Assembly: GCF_900111805.1 (NCBI RefSeq)
Contig: NZ_FOJN01000001.1
Coordinates: 1-64,000 of the forward strand
Origin: Rhodococcoides kroppenstedtii
GTDB lineage: Bacteria; Actinomycetota; Actinomycetes; Mycobacteriales; Mycobacteriaceae
DNA: 64,000 nt
Direction of reading: 5' to 3'
This document shows positions 42,878 to 50,446 of this stretch, piece after piece. The notes under the pieces are model-generated. The model searched no databases, had not been told where the DNA came from, and saw nothing but the letters and a program-made list of their open reading frames with translations. How positions within the stretch are numbered: position 1 is the first letter of the stretch; every line of letters starts with the position of its first letter. The position numbers were made by a program, and so were the translations under genes.

Positions 42878-43770
42878 CGGTCGCCGCCGGCCGCCGAGGG
42901 CCGGTCCGGCACCGCACCGGCCGCCGATCGGAGCCGCTCGAGGTAGCGCACGTTGGCGTCCTCCATGTGCAGCAGGGCGACGAAGTCCGCCACCCCGAAC
43001 TCGGGGTCGTGCGCGGGCTCGCCGCAGATCGACGCGCCCATGCGCAGGTAGCCGCGCAGCAGCGGCGGCACCACCGTTCGCGCCGGCGGCGCGATGTCCT
43101 GCAGGTCGACCCCGTCGACCCGTACCGGTGTGCGCGGGTATGCCCGGCGCGCGCTGCGATGACGTGACGACACCAGGTCGCGGACCCCGCGCACGTGCGC
43201 TCCGACGGGCGCACCGTCACCGAGATCCATGGGCACCGAGACGCAGCCCATCACGCGGTCGTGTCCGCCCAGGTCGAGGTACCGCAGGATGCCGGACCAC
43301 ATCAACGCGAGCACGGCTCCGCTGCGGTGCTCGCGGTCGACGCAGGCGCGGCCCATCTCGACGGTGCCGAGCTCGAAGGCTCGCAGTTCGCTGATGTCGA
43401 ACTCGGTGGCGGTGTAGTAGCCGCCGGCGCGCTCCGCACCGGTCGGGGTGAGCATCCGGTAGCAGCCGACGACGGCGTCCGTCTCGTTCTCCACGACCAG
43501 CAGGTGATCGCAGTGCTGGTCGTAGCGGTCGACGTCGAGGCCGTCGACGAACGAGGTGGCGGCGAAACCGGGTTCGGAGCCGAAGACGTCGGCGCGCAGT
43601 CGCTGGGCGGCCCTGGCGTGGTCCGGGGTGGAGCCGACCAGGAGGGAGTAGTGGCGGTCCTCGAGGAGCGCTCGCGAACTCGGTAGAGCGAGCAGCGCTC
43701 GCGAATCGGGCGGAGCGAGCAGCGCTCGCGTGTCGGGTCGTGACGTCGTCGAGATCGATCGAACGGTCAT
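42874..43770 (-). CDS. OlsB-like GNAT N-acyltransferase (Acetyltransf_5 type)
   Basis: A 298-residue protein. The conserved part runs from about residue 50: ADVFGSEPGF, VVGCYRMLTP, GGYYTATEFDIS, the signature FELGTVEMGRACVDREHRS, LMWSGILRYL and MGCVSVPMD, then VVPPLLRGYLRMGASICGEPAHDPEFGVADF. These match the OlsB family that N-acylates ornithine from acyl-ACP. The first 40 residues contain three copies of (S/T)RALLA/E made by a 27-bp tandem repeat. CAGATT lies 6 nt before the ATG. Function in actinobacteria is unproven. Confidence 0.8.
   Translation of the reverse strand: MTVRSISTTSRPDTRALLAPPDSRALLALPSSRALLEDRHYSLLVGSTPDHARAAQRLRADVFGSEPGFAATSFVDGLDVDRYDQHCDHLLVVENETDAVVGCYRMLTPTGAERAGGYYTATEFDISELRAFELGTVEMGRACVDREHRSGAVLALMWSGILRYLDLGGHDRVMGCVSVPMDLGDGAPVGAHVRGVRDLVSSRHRSARRAYPRTPVRVDGVDLQDIAPPARTVVPPLLRGYLRMGASICGEPAHDPEFGVADFVALLHMEDANVRYLERLRSAAGAVPDRPSAAGGDR
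43668..43740. repeat. 27-bp tandem repeat in the 5' coding end of the OlsB-like gene
   Basis: Units begin at 43668, 43695 and 43722 (last partial) and share GCGCTCGCG; across junctions they form GCGAGC-AGC-GCTCGC. Period 27 keeps the frame and encodes nine-residue units such as TRALLAPPD and SRALLALPS. Confidence 0.9.
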
Positions 43771-43776
43771 GGCCCG

Positions 43777-43782
43777 AATCTG
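43777..43782 (-). promoter_or_regulatory. -10 element of the OlsB-like gene
   Basis: CAGATT on the minus strand, ending 6 nt before the ATG at 43770; weak match. Confidence 0.3.
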
Positions 43783-43855
43783 TCGCGCTCGAACGTCCGG
43801 GCGGCCACACCCGTGTGCCGTGTTCGTGGCAGCTACGTGACCATTCGCCAAACGA

Positions 43856-43893
43856 GCCGGGCCCCGTCACCTGATTCGGTGACGGGGCCCGGC
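43856..43893 (-). terminator. terminator of etfBA
   Basis: Perfect 16-bp stem (43856-43871 with 43878-43893) with a 6-nt loop, 15 nt past the etfA stop. Followed on the minus strand by TCGTTTGG, so only a short T stretch. Confidence 0.8.
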
Positions 43894-43908
43894 CCGGGGA
43901 CTGCGGGG

Positions 43909-44865
43909 TCAGCCCTTGCGCTTCTTGACCGCCTCGGTCAGCTGGGGTGCGACGTCGAACAGGTCGCCCACCACGCCGTAGTCGGCGATCTCGAAGATGG
44001 GGGCTTCCTCGTCCTTGTTGACCGCGACGATGGTCTTGGACGTCTGCATGCCGGCGCGGTGCTGGATGGCGCCGGAGATGCCGAGGGCGACGTAGAGCTG
44101 CGGCGAGACGGTCTTGCCCGTCTGGCCCACCTGGAACTGACCGGGGTAGTACCCGGAGTCGACCGCGGCGCGGGAGGCGCCGACGGCGGCACCGAGCGAG
44201 TCGGCGAGCTCCTCGACCACGGAGAACTTGTCGGCGCTGCCGACGCCGCGGCCACCGGAGACGACGACGGACGCCTCGGTGAGCTCCGGACGGTCGCCAC
44301 CGACGATCGGGTCGCGGGAGACGACGCGGACGACGGCCTCCTCCTGGGCCGGGACCTCGACGTCGACGCGCTCACCGGCGCCGGCCTGCGGCTCGGCCTC
44401 GATGGCGCCGGGGCGCACCGAGATGACCGGCACGTCGCCGTTGGTCTTGGCCTCGACGGTGAAGGCACCGCCGAAGATGGAGTAGGTGGCGGACTTGTCG
44501 GCGCTCACGGACACGACGTCCTGGTGGAGTCCGGCGCCGAGGCGAGCGGCCAGACGTCCCGCCACCTCCTTGCCCTCGATGCCACCCGAGGTGATGATCG
44601 CGGCGGGCGACGCGGACTCGGCGAGCGAGGCGAGCACATCGACCTTGGGGGTGACGAGGAAGCCGTCGACGTCGTCGGACTCCGCGACGTAGATCTTGGC
44701 CGCGCCGGCCTCGGCGAGCGCGTCGGCGATCTTGTCGGTGGTGCCGGGCGCGCCGGTGACGACCGCGGCGGGCTCACCGAGAACCCGTGCGGCGGTGATG
44801 AGTTCGGTGGTGACCTTCTTCAGTGCCCCGTCGGCGTGTTCGACGAGGACCAGTACCTCTGCCAT
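43909..44865 (-). CDS. etfA: electron transfer flavoprotein alpha subunit
   Basis: FAD-carrying subunit (318 residues) that receives electrons from acyl-CoA dehydrogenases. N-terminal domain starts [15 protein letters not shown]. The C-terminal FAD domain contains [52 protein letters not shown] (in pieces AVDSGYYPG and [11 protein letters not shown]), GISGAIQH and [12 protein letters not shown]. Cotranscribed with etfB, 46 nt upstream. In actinobacteria this pair serves beta-oxidation through EtfD to menaquinone. Confidence 0.97.
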   Translation of the reverse strand: MAEVLVLVEHADGALKKVTTELITAARVLGEPAAVVTGAPGTTDKIADALAEAGAAKIYVAESDDVDGFLVTPKVDVLASLAESASPAAIITSGGIEGKEVAGRLAARLGAGLHQDVVSVSADKSATYSIFGGAFTVEAKTNGDVPVISVRPGAIEAEPQAGAGERVDVEVPAQEEAVVRVVSRDPIVGGDRPELTEASVVVSGGRGVGSADKFSVVEELADSLGAAVGASRAAVDSGYYPGQFQVGQTGKTVSPQLYVALGISGAIQHRAGMQTSKTIVAVNKDEEAPIFEIADYGVVGDLFDVAPQLTEAVKKRKG

Positions 44866-44911
44866 GTGACTGACTCTCCTGTGGTTCGGGTCGGGCGGTG
44901 GACGGGGGTGA

Positions 44912-45712
44912 CTAGATGATCTTCTGCGAGACCAGGTAGTCGGCGACCTTGGTGCCGCCGTCGCCCTCGTCGGTGACGCGCTCGCCGGCCGTCTTGGGGG
45001 GCTTGGGGGTGACGTTGGTGACCGTGGTGCCGGCGTTGTCCACGCCGACCGTCTCCGGCTCGACGCCGATGTCGGCGAGGGTGAGCACCTGCACGGTCTT
45101 CTTCTTCGCGGCCATGATGCCCTTGAAGGACGGGAATCGCGGCTCGTTGATCTTCTCGGTGACCGAGACGATGGCGGGGAGCTCGGCCTCGAGGCCGAAG
45201 ACACCCTCGTCGGTCTCGCGCTCGCCGGAGACCTTGCCGTCGGCGACGACGAGCTTGCGCATCTGCGTCAGCTGCGGGATGCCCAGGTACTCGGCGATGA
45301 TGGCCGGGACGGCGCCGATGCGGCCGTCGGTGGCCTCGTTGCCGGCGATGACCAGATCCGCGGCCTCGCCGTTCTCGAACTCGACCTGCCCCAGTGCGGC
45401 GGCCAGTGCCCACGCCGTCTGGATGGCGTCGGAGCCGTGCATGGCGGGGTCGTTGACGTGGACGGCGCTGTCCGCGCCCATCGACAGGGCCTTGCGGATG
45501 GCCTCGGTGGCGCGGTCGGGGCCGGCCGACAGGACCTTGACCTCGCCGCCGTCGCGCTCCTTGATGAGCAGCGCTTCCTCGACGGCGCGCTCGTTGATCT
45601 CGTCCAGCACGGCGTCCGCGGCCTCGCGGTCCAGCGTGTAGTCGCCGTCGGAGAGTTTGCGCTCGGACCACGTGTCCGGGACCTGCTTGATCAGTACGAC
45701 GATGTTCGTCAT
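44912..45712 (-). CDS. etfB: electron transfer flavoprotein beta subunit
   Basis: AMP-binding partner of EtfA, 266 residues. It begins MTNIVVLIKQVPDTW and has the family stretches DEINERAVEEALLIKE, GADSAVHVND, AGNEATDGRIGAVPAIIAEYLG and PRFPSFKGIMAAKKK. First gene of etfBA. AGGAGG lies 13 nt before the ATG, which is further than usual. A candidate operator (TACCCACCGGTA) overlaps the likely -10. Confidence 0.97.
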   Translation of the reverse strand: MTNIVVLIKQVPDTWSERKLSDGDYTLDREAADAVLDEINERAVEEALLIKERDGGEVKVLSAGPDRATEAIRKALSMGADSAVHVNDPAMHGSDAIQTAWALAAALGQVEFENGEAADLVIAGNEATDGRIGAVPAIIAEYLGIPQLTQMRKLVVADGKVSGERETDEGVFGLEAELPAIVSVTEKINEPRFPSFKGIMAAKKKTVQVLTLADIGVEPETVGVDNAGTTVTNVTPKPPKTAGERVTDEGDGGTKVADYLVSQKII

Positions 45713-45762
45713 GGGTCTGCGTCGACCTCCTGAGTCGTGTTGGTGACGATCCGGTCCGATCA

Positions 45763-45776
45763 CTACCCACCGGTAG
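45763..45776 (-). promoter_or_regulatory. candidate operator 1 upstream of etfB
   Basis: CTACCCACCGGTAG, a partial palindrome with 4-bp arms. On the minus strand it runs into TAGTGA, the best -10 candidate for etfB, so a bound protein would block the promoter. Confidence 0.5.
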
Positions 45777-45863
45777 GTCGGCGACGGTCGCCCGACGTTC
45801 CCGGTGCGTGCGGTGGGTGTGTCCACATCCTCCCGCTGTGACGTGGACGTTACCCCATCGAGG

Positions 45864-45879
45864 GTTACTGGTGGGTAAC
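45864..45879. promoter_or_regulatory. candidate operator 2 in the etfB/methyltransferase divergent region
   Basis: GTTACTGGTGGGTAAC; its reverse complement GTTACCCACCAGTAAC shares TACCCACC(G/A)GTA with operator 1. It lies 78 nt before the methyltransferase start and 100 nt from operator 1. Confidence 0.5.
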
Positions 45880-45944
45880 TTACTCCGCCGTCAGAATTTT
45901 TCAACCCCTCCTCCCCGCCTGTCCGGGTGTGTCGCGTCACGAAC

Positions 45945-45950
45945 TACTCT
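45945..45950 (+). promoter_or_regulatory. -10 element of the methylglucose-lipopolysaccharide-type cluster
   Basis: TACTCT ends 7 nt before the ATG at 45958; predicts a leaderless message for the three-gene unit. Confidence 0.5.
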
Positions 45951-45957
45951 CGCCCGG

Positions 45958-46743
45958 ATGAACGACGCGACACCGGCAGCGCCGACCCGGAACGGAGATC
46001 CTCTCCCGCTCACGGGCGAACGAACGGTCCCCGGAATCGCCGAGGAGAACTACTGGTTCCGACGCCACGAGGTGGTCTACCGGCACATCGCGCCGCGGTG
46101 CGCGGGACGCACCGTCCTCGAGGCCGGGCCGGGCGAGGGATACGGCGCCGACCTGATCGCCGAGTCGGCCCGTCTGGTCGTCGGCGTCGACTACGACGTC
46201 TCGGCCGCCGACCACATCGCCGTCCGTTACCCCGCCGTCGACATCACCCGCGGCAACCTGGTGGACCTGCCCGTCGCCGCCGGAGCGATCGACGTCGTGG
46301 TCACCCTGCAGGTGATCGAGCACCTCTGGGACCAGGACCGCTTCGTTCGCGAATGCCGTCGGGTCCTGGCCCCGGGCGGCGTTCTCATCATGAGTACGCC
46401 GAACCGCATCACGTTCTCCCCCGGCCGGGACACCCCGCTCAACCCGTTCCACACCCGCGAACTCGATCCCGGGGAGCTGACCGATCTGATCGTCGCCGGC
46501 GGGTTCGAGGTCGAGCAGCTCACCGGAGTCCATCACGGGCCGACCCTGCAGGAACTCGACCGCCGGCACGGCGGCTCGTTCGTCGACGCCCAGATCGATC
46601 GGGCGCTGGCCGGCGAGCCGTGGCCCGACGAGCTCGCCCGCGACGTCGCCGGCATCGGCACCGAGGACTTCCACCTCACCGACGACCACCTCGACGCGAG
46701 CCTCGACCTGCTGATCGTCGCGCGCAGCCCGCTCGCTCCGTGA
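45958..46743 (+). CDS. SAM-dependent sugar methyltransferase (Rv3030-like)
   Basis: Class I methyltransferase of 261 residues. The family start LTGERTVPGIAEENYWFRRHEVVY precedes motif I VLEAGPGEGYGADLI (about 57-71), the acidic motif II VGVDYD, motif IV VVVTLQVIEHLWDQDRFVREC, and MSTPNRITFSPGRDTPLNPFHTREL. These match Rv3030, in the cluster for 6-O-methylglucose lipopolysaccharide (MGLP) or related methylmannose polysaccharide. It overlaps the next gene by 4 nt (GTGA). Confidence 0.88.
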   Translation: MNDATPAAPTRNGDPLPLTGERTVPGIAEENYWFRRHEVVYRHIAPRCAGRTVLEAGPGEGYGADLIAESARLVVGVDYDVSAADHIAVRYPAVDITRGNLVDLPVAAGAIDVVVTLQVIEHLWDQDRFVRECRRVLAPGGVLIMSTPNRITFSPGRDTPLNPFHTRELDPGELTDLIVAGGFEVEQLTGVHHGPTLQELDRRHGGSFVDAQIDRALAGEPWPDELARDVAGIGTEDFHLTDDHLDASLDLLIVARSPLAP

Positions 46744-48314
46744 CCGAGTCCGGCGCGGGGCGGGTGCCCGGAATGTTCGCCCTGGTACTGCATTCGCATC
46801 TGCCGTGGCTCCCCCATCACGGTCGGTGGCCCGTCGGCGAGGAATGGCTCTACCAGTCGTGGGCCGGCTCCTACCTCCGGGTGGTGGACGTTCTGCGGCG
46901 GCTGTCGGCGGAAGGCCGGACCGATCTGCTGACCCTGGGCATCACGCCCGTCCTCGCGGCGCAGCTCGACGATCCGCACGCTCTCGACGGCATGCACCAC
47001 TGGCTCGGCAACTGGTCGCTGCGCGCCGCCGAGGCGGCGACGTCACGGGATGCCGACCGCCGCGAGGCGGGCCGCCGCGAGTACCGCGAGGCCGGGCACG
47101 CCCTCGCGGAGTTCGAGACCCGGTGGCGCCACGGCGCGTCGCCCGTGCTCCGTCGCCTGGTCGACGATCGGGCCGTCGAACTGCTGGGCGGACCCCTGAT
47201 GCACCCGTTCCAGCCGCTGCTCGATCCGCGCTTGCGGACGTTCTCGCTGGCGGAGGGTCTGCGCGACGGCGCTCGGCGCCTCGGCCGACGAGCCGACGGA
47301 ATCTGGGCGCCGGAATGCGCCTTCACCGCCGGCATGGAGCGGGACTACGCGGCGGCCGGGGTGAGCCACTTCCTGGTCGACGGGCCCGCTCTGCGCGGCG
47401 ACACCACGCTCGGCCGGCCCGTCGGCGACACCGACGTGGTCGCGTTCGGGCGGGATCTACCGGTAAGCTACCGCGTGTGGTCGCCGAAGTCCGGCTACCC
47501 CGGTCACGCCGCGTACCGCGACTTCCACACCTACGACCACGGGACCGGCCTCAAGATCGTGCGGGTCACCGGACGGACGGTCGCCGGTCCCGACAAGGCC
47601 CCGTACGCACCGGACCTCGCCGCCGCGGCTCTGCAGGACCACGTCCGCGACTTCGTCGACGTGGTTCGGCGTCGGCTGCACGACGAACACGCGCGCACCG
47701 GACGCCCCGCGCTGGTGACGGCGGCCTTCGACACGGAGCTGTTCGGTCACTGGTGGCACGAGGGTCCCGAGTGGCTCGAGGCCGTTCTGCGCGCCCTCCC
47801 CGAGGCCGGCGTGCAGGTGGGCACCCTCACCGCCGCGCGTGCGGCCGGGTTCGTCGGCGAGCCGGCGGACCTGCCGAACACCTCGTGGGGGTCCGGAAAG
47901 GACTGGCGCGTGTGGGCCGGGGACCCGGTGCAGGACCTGGTGCGACTGAACGCGGAGGTGACGGCCTCCGCCCTGGACGCCGTCGACGCCCGCGGCCCCG
48001 CCGAGGCCGCCGGACGGGACCGGACCGCCGATCAGATCCTGCGCGAGGCGCTGCTCACCGTGTCGAGCGACTGGGCGTTCATGGTGAGCAAGGACTCGGC
48101 GGCGCAGTACGCGCGCGATCGCGCGCACGAACACGCGCACGCCGTGCGGGAAATCGCGGCCGCACGCACGTCCGGACACCACGCGGCCGCCGCCCGCCTC
48201 GCCGCGGGATGGAGCGTCGCCGACGGGCTGTTTCCCGACCTCGATGCCCGTAGGCTCCCGACGAGCGAGGCACCGACCGGCGGGGTCACGCGTCGTCGGG
48301 AAGGGGTGCGATGA
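46740..48314 (+). CDS. GH57/DUF1957 family 1,4-alpha-glucan branching enzyme (Rv3031-like)
   Basis: A 524-residue cytoplasmic enzyme. The GH57 start FALVLHSHLPWLPHHGRWPVGEEWLY is followed by GIWAPECAF (nucleophile Glu, about residue 196), YRVWSPKSGYPGHAAYRDFHTYDH, and AAFDTELFGHWWHEGPEW (acid/base Asp, about residue 335). A C-terminal helical domain has TVSSDWAFMVSKDSAA. The M. tuberculosis homologue is thought to make the branch points of MGLP. GTG start overlaps the methyltransferase stop; its own stop overlaps the next ATG, so three proteins are translated from one coupled message. Confidence 0.9.
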   Translation: MTESGAGRVPGMFALVLHSHLPWLPHHGRWPVGEEWLYQSWAGSYLRVVDVLRRLSAEGRTDLLTLGITPVLAAQLDDPHALDGMHHWLGNWSLRAAEAATSRDADRREAGRREYREAGHALAEFETRWRHGASPVLRRLVDDRAVELLGGPLMHPFQPLLDPRLRTFSLAEGLRDGARRLGRRADGIWAPECAFTAGMERDYAAAGVSHFLVDGPALRGDTTLGRPVGDTDVVAFGRDLPVSYRVWSPKSGYPGHAAYRDFHTYDHGTGLKIVRVTGRTVAGPDKAPYAPDLAAAALQDHVRDFVDVVRRRLHDEHARTGRPALVTAAFDTELFGHWWHEGPEWLEAVLRALPEAGVQVGTLTAARAAGFVGEPADLPNTSWGSGKDWRVWAGDPVQDLVRLNAEVTASALDAVDARGPAEAAGRDRTADQILREALLTVSSDWAFMVSKDSAAQYARDRAHEHAHAVREIAAARTSGHHAAAARLAAGWSVADGLFPDLDARRLPTSEAPTGGVTRRREGVR

Positions 48315-49561
48315 GAGTCCTGCTGGTCTCCTGGGAGTACCCGCCCGTCGTCGTCGGCGGCCTGGGACGGCACGTGCACCATCTCGCGACCGCACTCGCC
48401 GCCGCGGGCCACGAGGTGGTGGTCCTCGCCCGTCGACCCACGGGCACCGACGGGTCCACCCACCCCACCGAGGCCGTCGTGGCCGACGGGGTTCTCGTGG
48501 TGGCGGTCGCCGAGGATCCGGCCCACTTCGCGTTCGGCGTGGACATGATCGAGTGGACCCTCGCGCTGGGTCACGCGATGGTCCGGGCCGGGCTGGCGCT
48601 GTCCAAGCCGGGCGTCGGCGAGGGATGGGTTCCCGACGTCGTCCACGCCCACGACTGGCTCGTCGCGCACCCTGCGATCGCCCTCGCCGAGTTCTTCGAC
48701 GTGCCCCTGGTGACCACCTTCCACGCCACCGAGGCCGGCCGGCACAGCGGTTGGGTGTCTGGCCGGGTGAACCGGCAGGTGCACTCGATCGAGTGGTGGC
48801 TCGCGCAGGAGTCCGACGCGGTGATCACTTGCTCCGCGTCGATGGACGACGAGGTCGCTCGTCTCTTCGCCCCGCCCGGACCGATGCACGTTGTGCGCAA
48901 CGGGATCGACACCTCGACCTGGACGTTCCGCCCCCATGGACCGACCGGGCGCGCACCCGCCCTGCTCTACGTGGGCCGGCTCGAGTACGAGAAGGGCGTG
49001 CAGGACCTGATCGCGGCCCTCCCCCGCCTGCGCCGGACCCACCCCGGCACCACTCTCACGATCGTCGGCGACGGCACCCAGCGCGATCACCTGATCGAAC
49101 TCGCCCGCGCGCACCGCGTGCGGGGGTCCGTCGCCTTCGCCGGGTCCGCCGATCACGACGGCGTGCTGGTCCACCTGCATCGAGCCGACGTCCTGGTGCT
49201 CCCCAGTCGGTACGAGCCCTTCGGCATCATCGCGCTCGAAGGGGCTGCCGCCGGCATTCCCCTCGTCGCCTCGACCGCGGGCGGGCTCGGCGAAGCCGTC
49301 ACCGACGGGGTCACGGGTCGCTCGTTCGCTCCCGGCGACGTGGCCGGGCTGGCCACCGCGGTGCGGCGCTCCCTGGACGAGCCGGAGCGCACCCGAGCCC
49401 TCGTCGACGCCGCCCGCGAACGGCTCACCGCCGACTTCGCGTGGTCGACGGTCGCCCGCGAGACCGCCACGATCCTCGCCGCCGCGAAGCGCCGCGTCCG
49501 CACGCCGTACGCGCGGCCGCAGGTTGTCGAACGTCCACTGCCGGAACGGGATCCGAGCTAG
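48311..49561 (+). CDS. GT4 alpha-1,4-glucosyltransferase (Rv3032-like)
   Basis: A 416-residue GT-B glycosyltransferase. It begins MRVLLVSWEYPPVVVGGLGRHVHHLA, the glycogen-synthase-like donor loop, with VHAHDWLVAHPA and VTTFHATEAGRHSGW. The C-terminal UDP/ADP-sugar site is PSRYEPFGIIALEGAAAG (EX7E). Rv3032 elongates the glucan of MGLP and also contributes to glycogen. ATG overlaps the upstream stop (ATGA). It ends in a CTAG shared with the convergent acetyltransferase stop. Confidence 0.93.
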   Translation: MRVLLVSWEYPPVVVGGLGRHVHHLATALAAAGHEVVVLARRPTGTDGSTHPTEAVVADGVLVVAVAEDPAHFAFGVDMIEWTLALGHAMVRAGLALSKPGVGEGWVPDVVHAHDWLVAHPAIALAEFFDVPLVTTFHATEAGRHSGWVSGRVNRQVHSIEWWLAQESDAVITCSASMDDEVARLFAPPGPMHVVRNGIDTSTWTFRPHGPTGRAPALLYVGRLEYEKGVQDLIAALPRLRRTHPGTTLTIVGDGTQRDHLIELARAHRVRGSVAFAGSADHDGVLVHLHRADVLVLPSRYEPFGIIALEGAAAGIPLVASTAGGLGEAVTDGVTGRSFAPGDVAGLATAVRRSLDEPERTRALVDAARERLTADFAWSTVARETATILAAAKRRVRTPYARPQVVERPLPERDPS

Positions 49562-50313
49562 CCCGGCAGGTCGGTGGTCCCGGCCGCCTTCTTGCGGGCG
49601 ATGTCCTCAAGCGCGGCGACGTACTTCGCGCGATCGGCAGCGCCGGCCTCCCAGTCCGCCTTCCGGTTACGCACCACTCGCGCCGGGGCGCCCACGGCGA
49701 TCCCGTAGTCGGGTACGTGACCCTTGACCACCGCGTGGGCCCCGAGCACGCATCCGCGGCCCACGACGGTCTCCCGCAGCACCGTCACCTTGGCGGCGAT
49801 CCACGTGTCGGGCCCGATGCGCACGGGCGATTTCACGATGCCCTGGTCCTTGATCGGAACGGTCACGTCCTCGGTGCGGTGGTCGAAATCGCAGATGTAG
49901 CACCAGTCGGCGACGAGGGTGGACGCACCGATCTCGATGTCGAGGTAGGTGTTGACCACGTTGTCCTTGCCGAAGACCACCTTGTCGCCGATGCGCAAGG
50001 ACCCTTCGTGGCACCGAATCGCGTTGCCGTCGCCGATGTGGACCCACCGCCCGATCTCGAGACGGGCCAGCTCCGGGGTCGCGTGGATCTCGACGTTCCT
50101 GCCCAGGAACACCATGCCGCGCAGCACGACGTGCGGATTGGCGGCCCTGAACTTGGCCAGGCGGTAGTACCGCACCAGGTACCAGGGCGTGTACGCCTTG
50201 TGGGCGAGGACCCAGCGCAGCGACGCGAGGGTCAGGAACCGGGCCTGATCGGGGTCACGTCGCCGCGACCCGCGCCACCGCGACCGCAGTGGGGCGTTCC
50301 ACATGCTCGTCAT
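49558..50313 (-). CDS. left-handed beta-helix acetyltransferase (Rv3034c-like)
   Basis: A 251-residue hexapeptide-repeat transferase. The N-terminal helix region (ARFLTLASLRWVLAHKAYTPWYLVRYYRLAKF) is followed by the coil of hexad repeats (LEIGRWVHIGDGNAIRC, RIGPDTWIAAKVTVL, VVGRGCVLGAHAVVKGHVPDYGIAVGAPARVV). The last piece is the usual acetyl-CoA-binding end. It lies convergent with the glucosyltransferase and is placed in the MGLP locus of mycobacteria, where it may add acetyl or short acyl groups. A TAGGGT -10 ends 8 nt before the ATG. Confidence 0.88.
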   Translation of the reverse strand: MTSMWNAPLRSRWRGSRRRDPDQARFLTLASLRWVLAHKAYTPWYLVRYYRLAKFRAANPHVVLRGMVFLGRNVEIHATPELARLEIGRWVHIGDGNAIRCHEGSLRIGDKVVFGKDNVVNTYLDIEIGASTLVADWCYICDFDHRTEDVTVPIKDQGIVKSPVRIGPDTWIAAKVTVLRETVVGRGCVLGAHAVVKGHVPDYGIAVGAPARVVRNRKADWEAGAADRAKYVAALEDIARKKAAGTTDLPG

Positions 50314-50321
50314 GACCGGTC

Positions 50322-50327
50322 ACCCTA
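50322..50327 (-). promoter_or_regulatory. -10 element of the beta-helix acetyltransferase gene
   Basis: TAGGGT on the minus strand, ending 8 nt before the ATG at 50313. Confidence 0.4.
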
Positions 50328-50406
50328 ATCGGCGTCGATCGACGCACCGCACACACGGGCCGTGCCCCGGACGCGGCCGGACCCCGGGCCGGGACGGCCG
50401 GTCCGA

Positions 50407-50412
50407 TAGCAT
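50407..50412 (+). promoter_or_regulatory. -10 element of the PQQ-repeat lipoprotein gene
   Basis: TAGCAT, 34 nt before the ATG at 50447; leaves room for the ribosome binding site CAGGAG ahead of that ATG. Confidence 0.4.
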
Positions 50413-50446
50413 CGCGATGCCCCGATCCGACCCGGCAGGAGCCTGC

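Noticed and set aside
45841..45868. A third operator copy, GTTACCCC...GGGTTAC, near 45849-45868
   Set aside because: Arms do not form an inverted repeat and the core TACCCACCRGTA is absent; probably chance similarity near operator 2.
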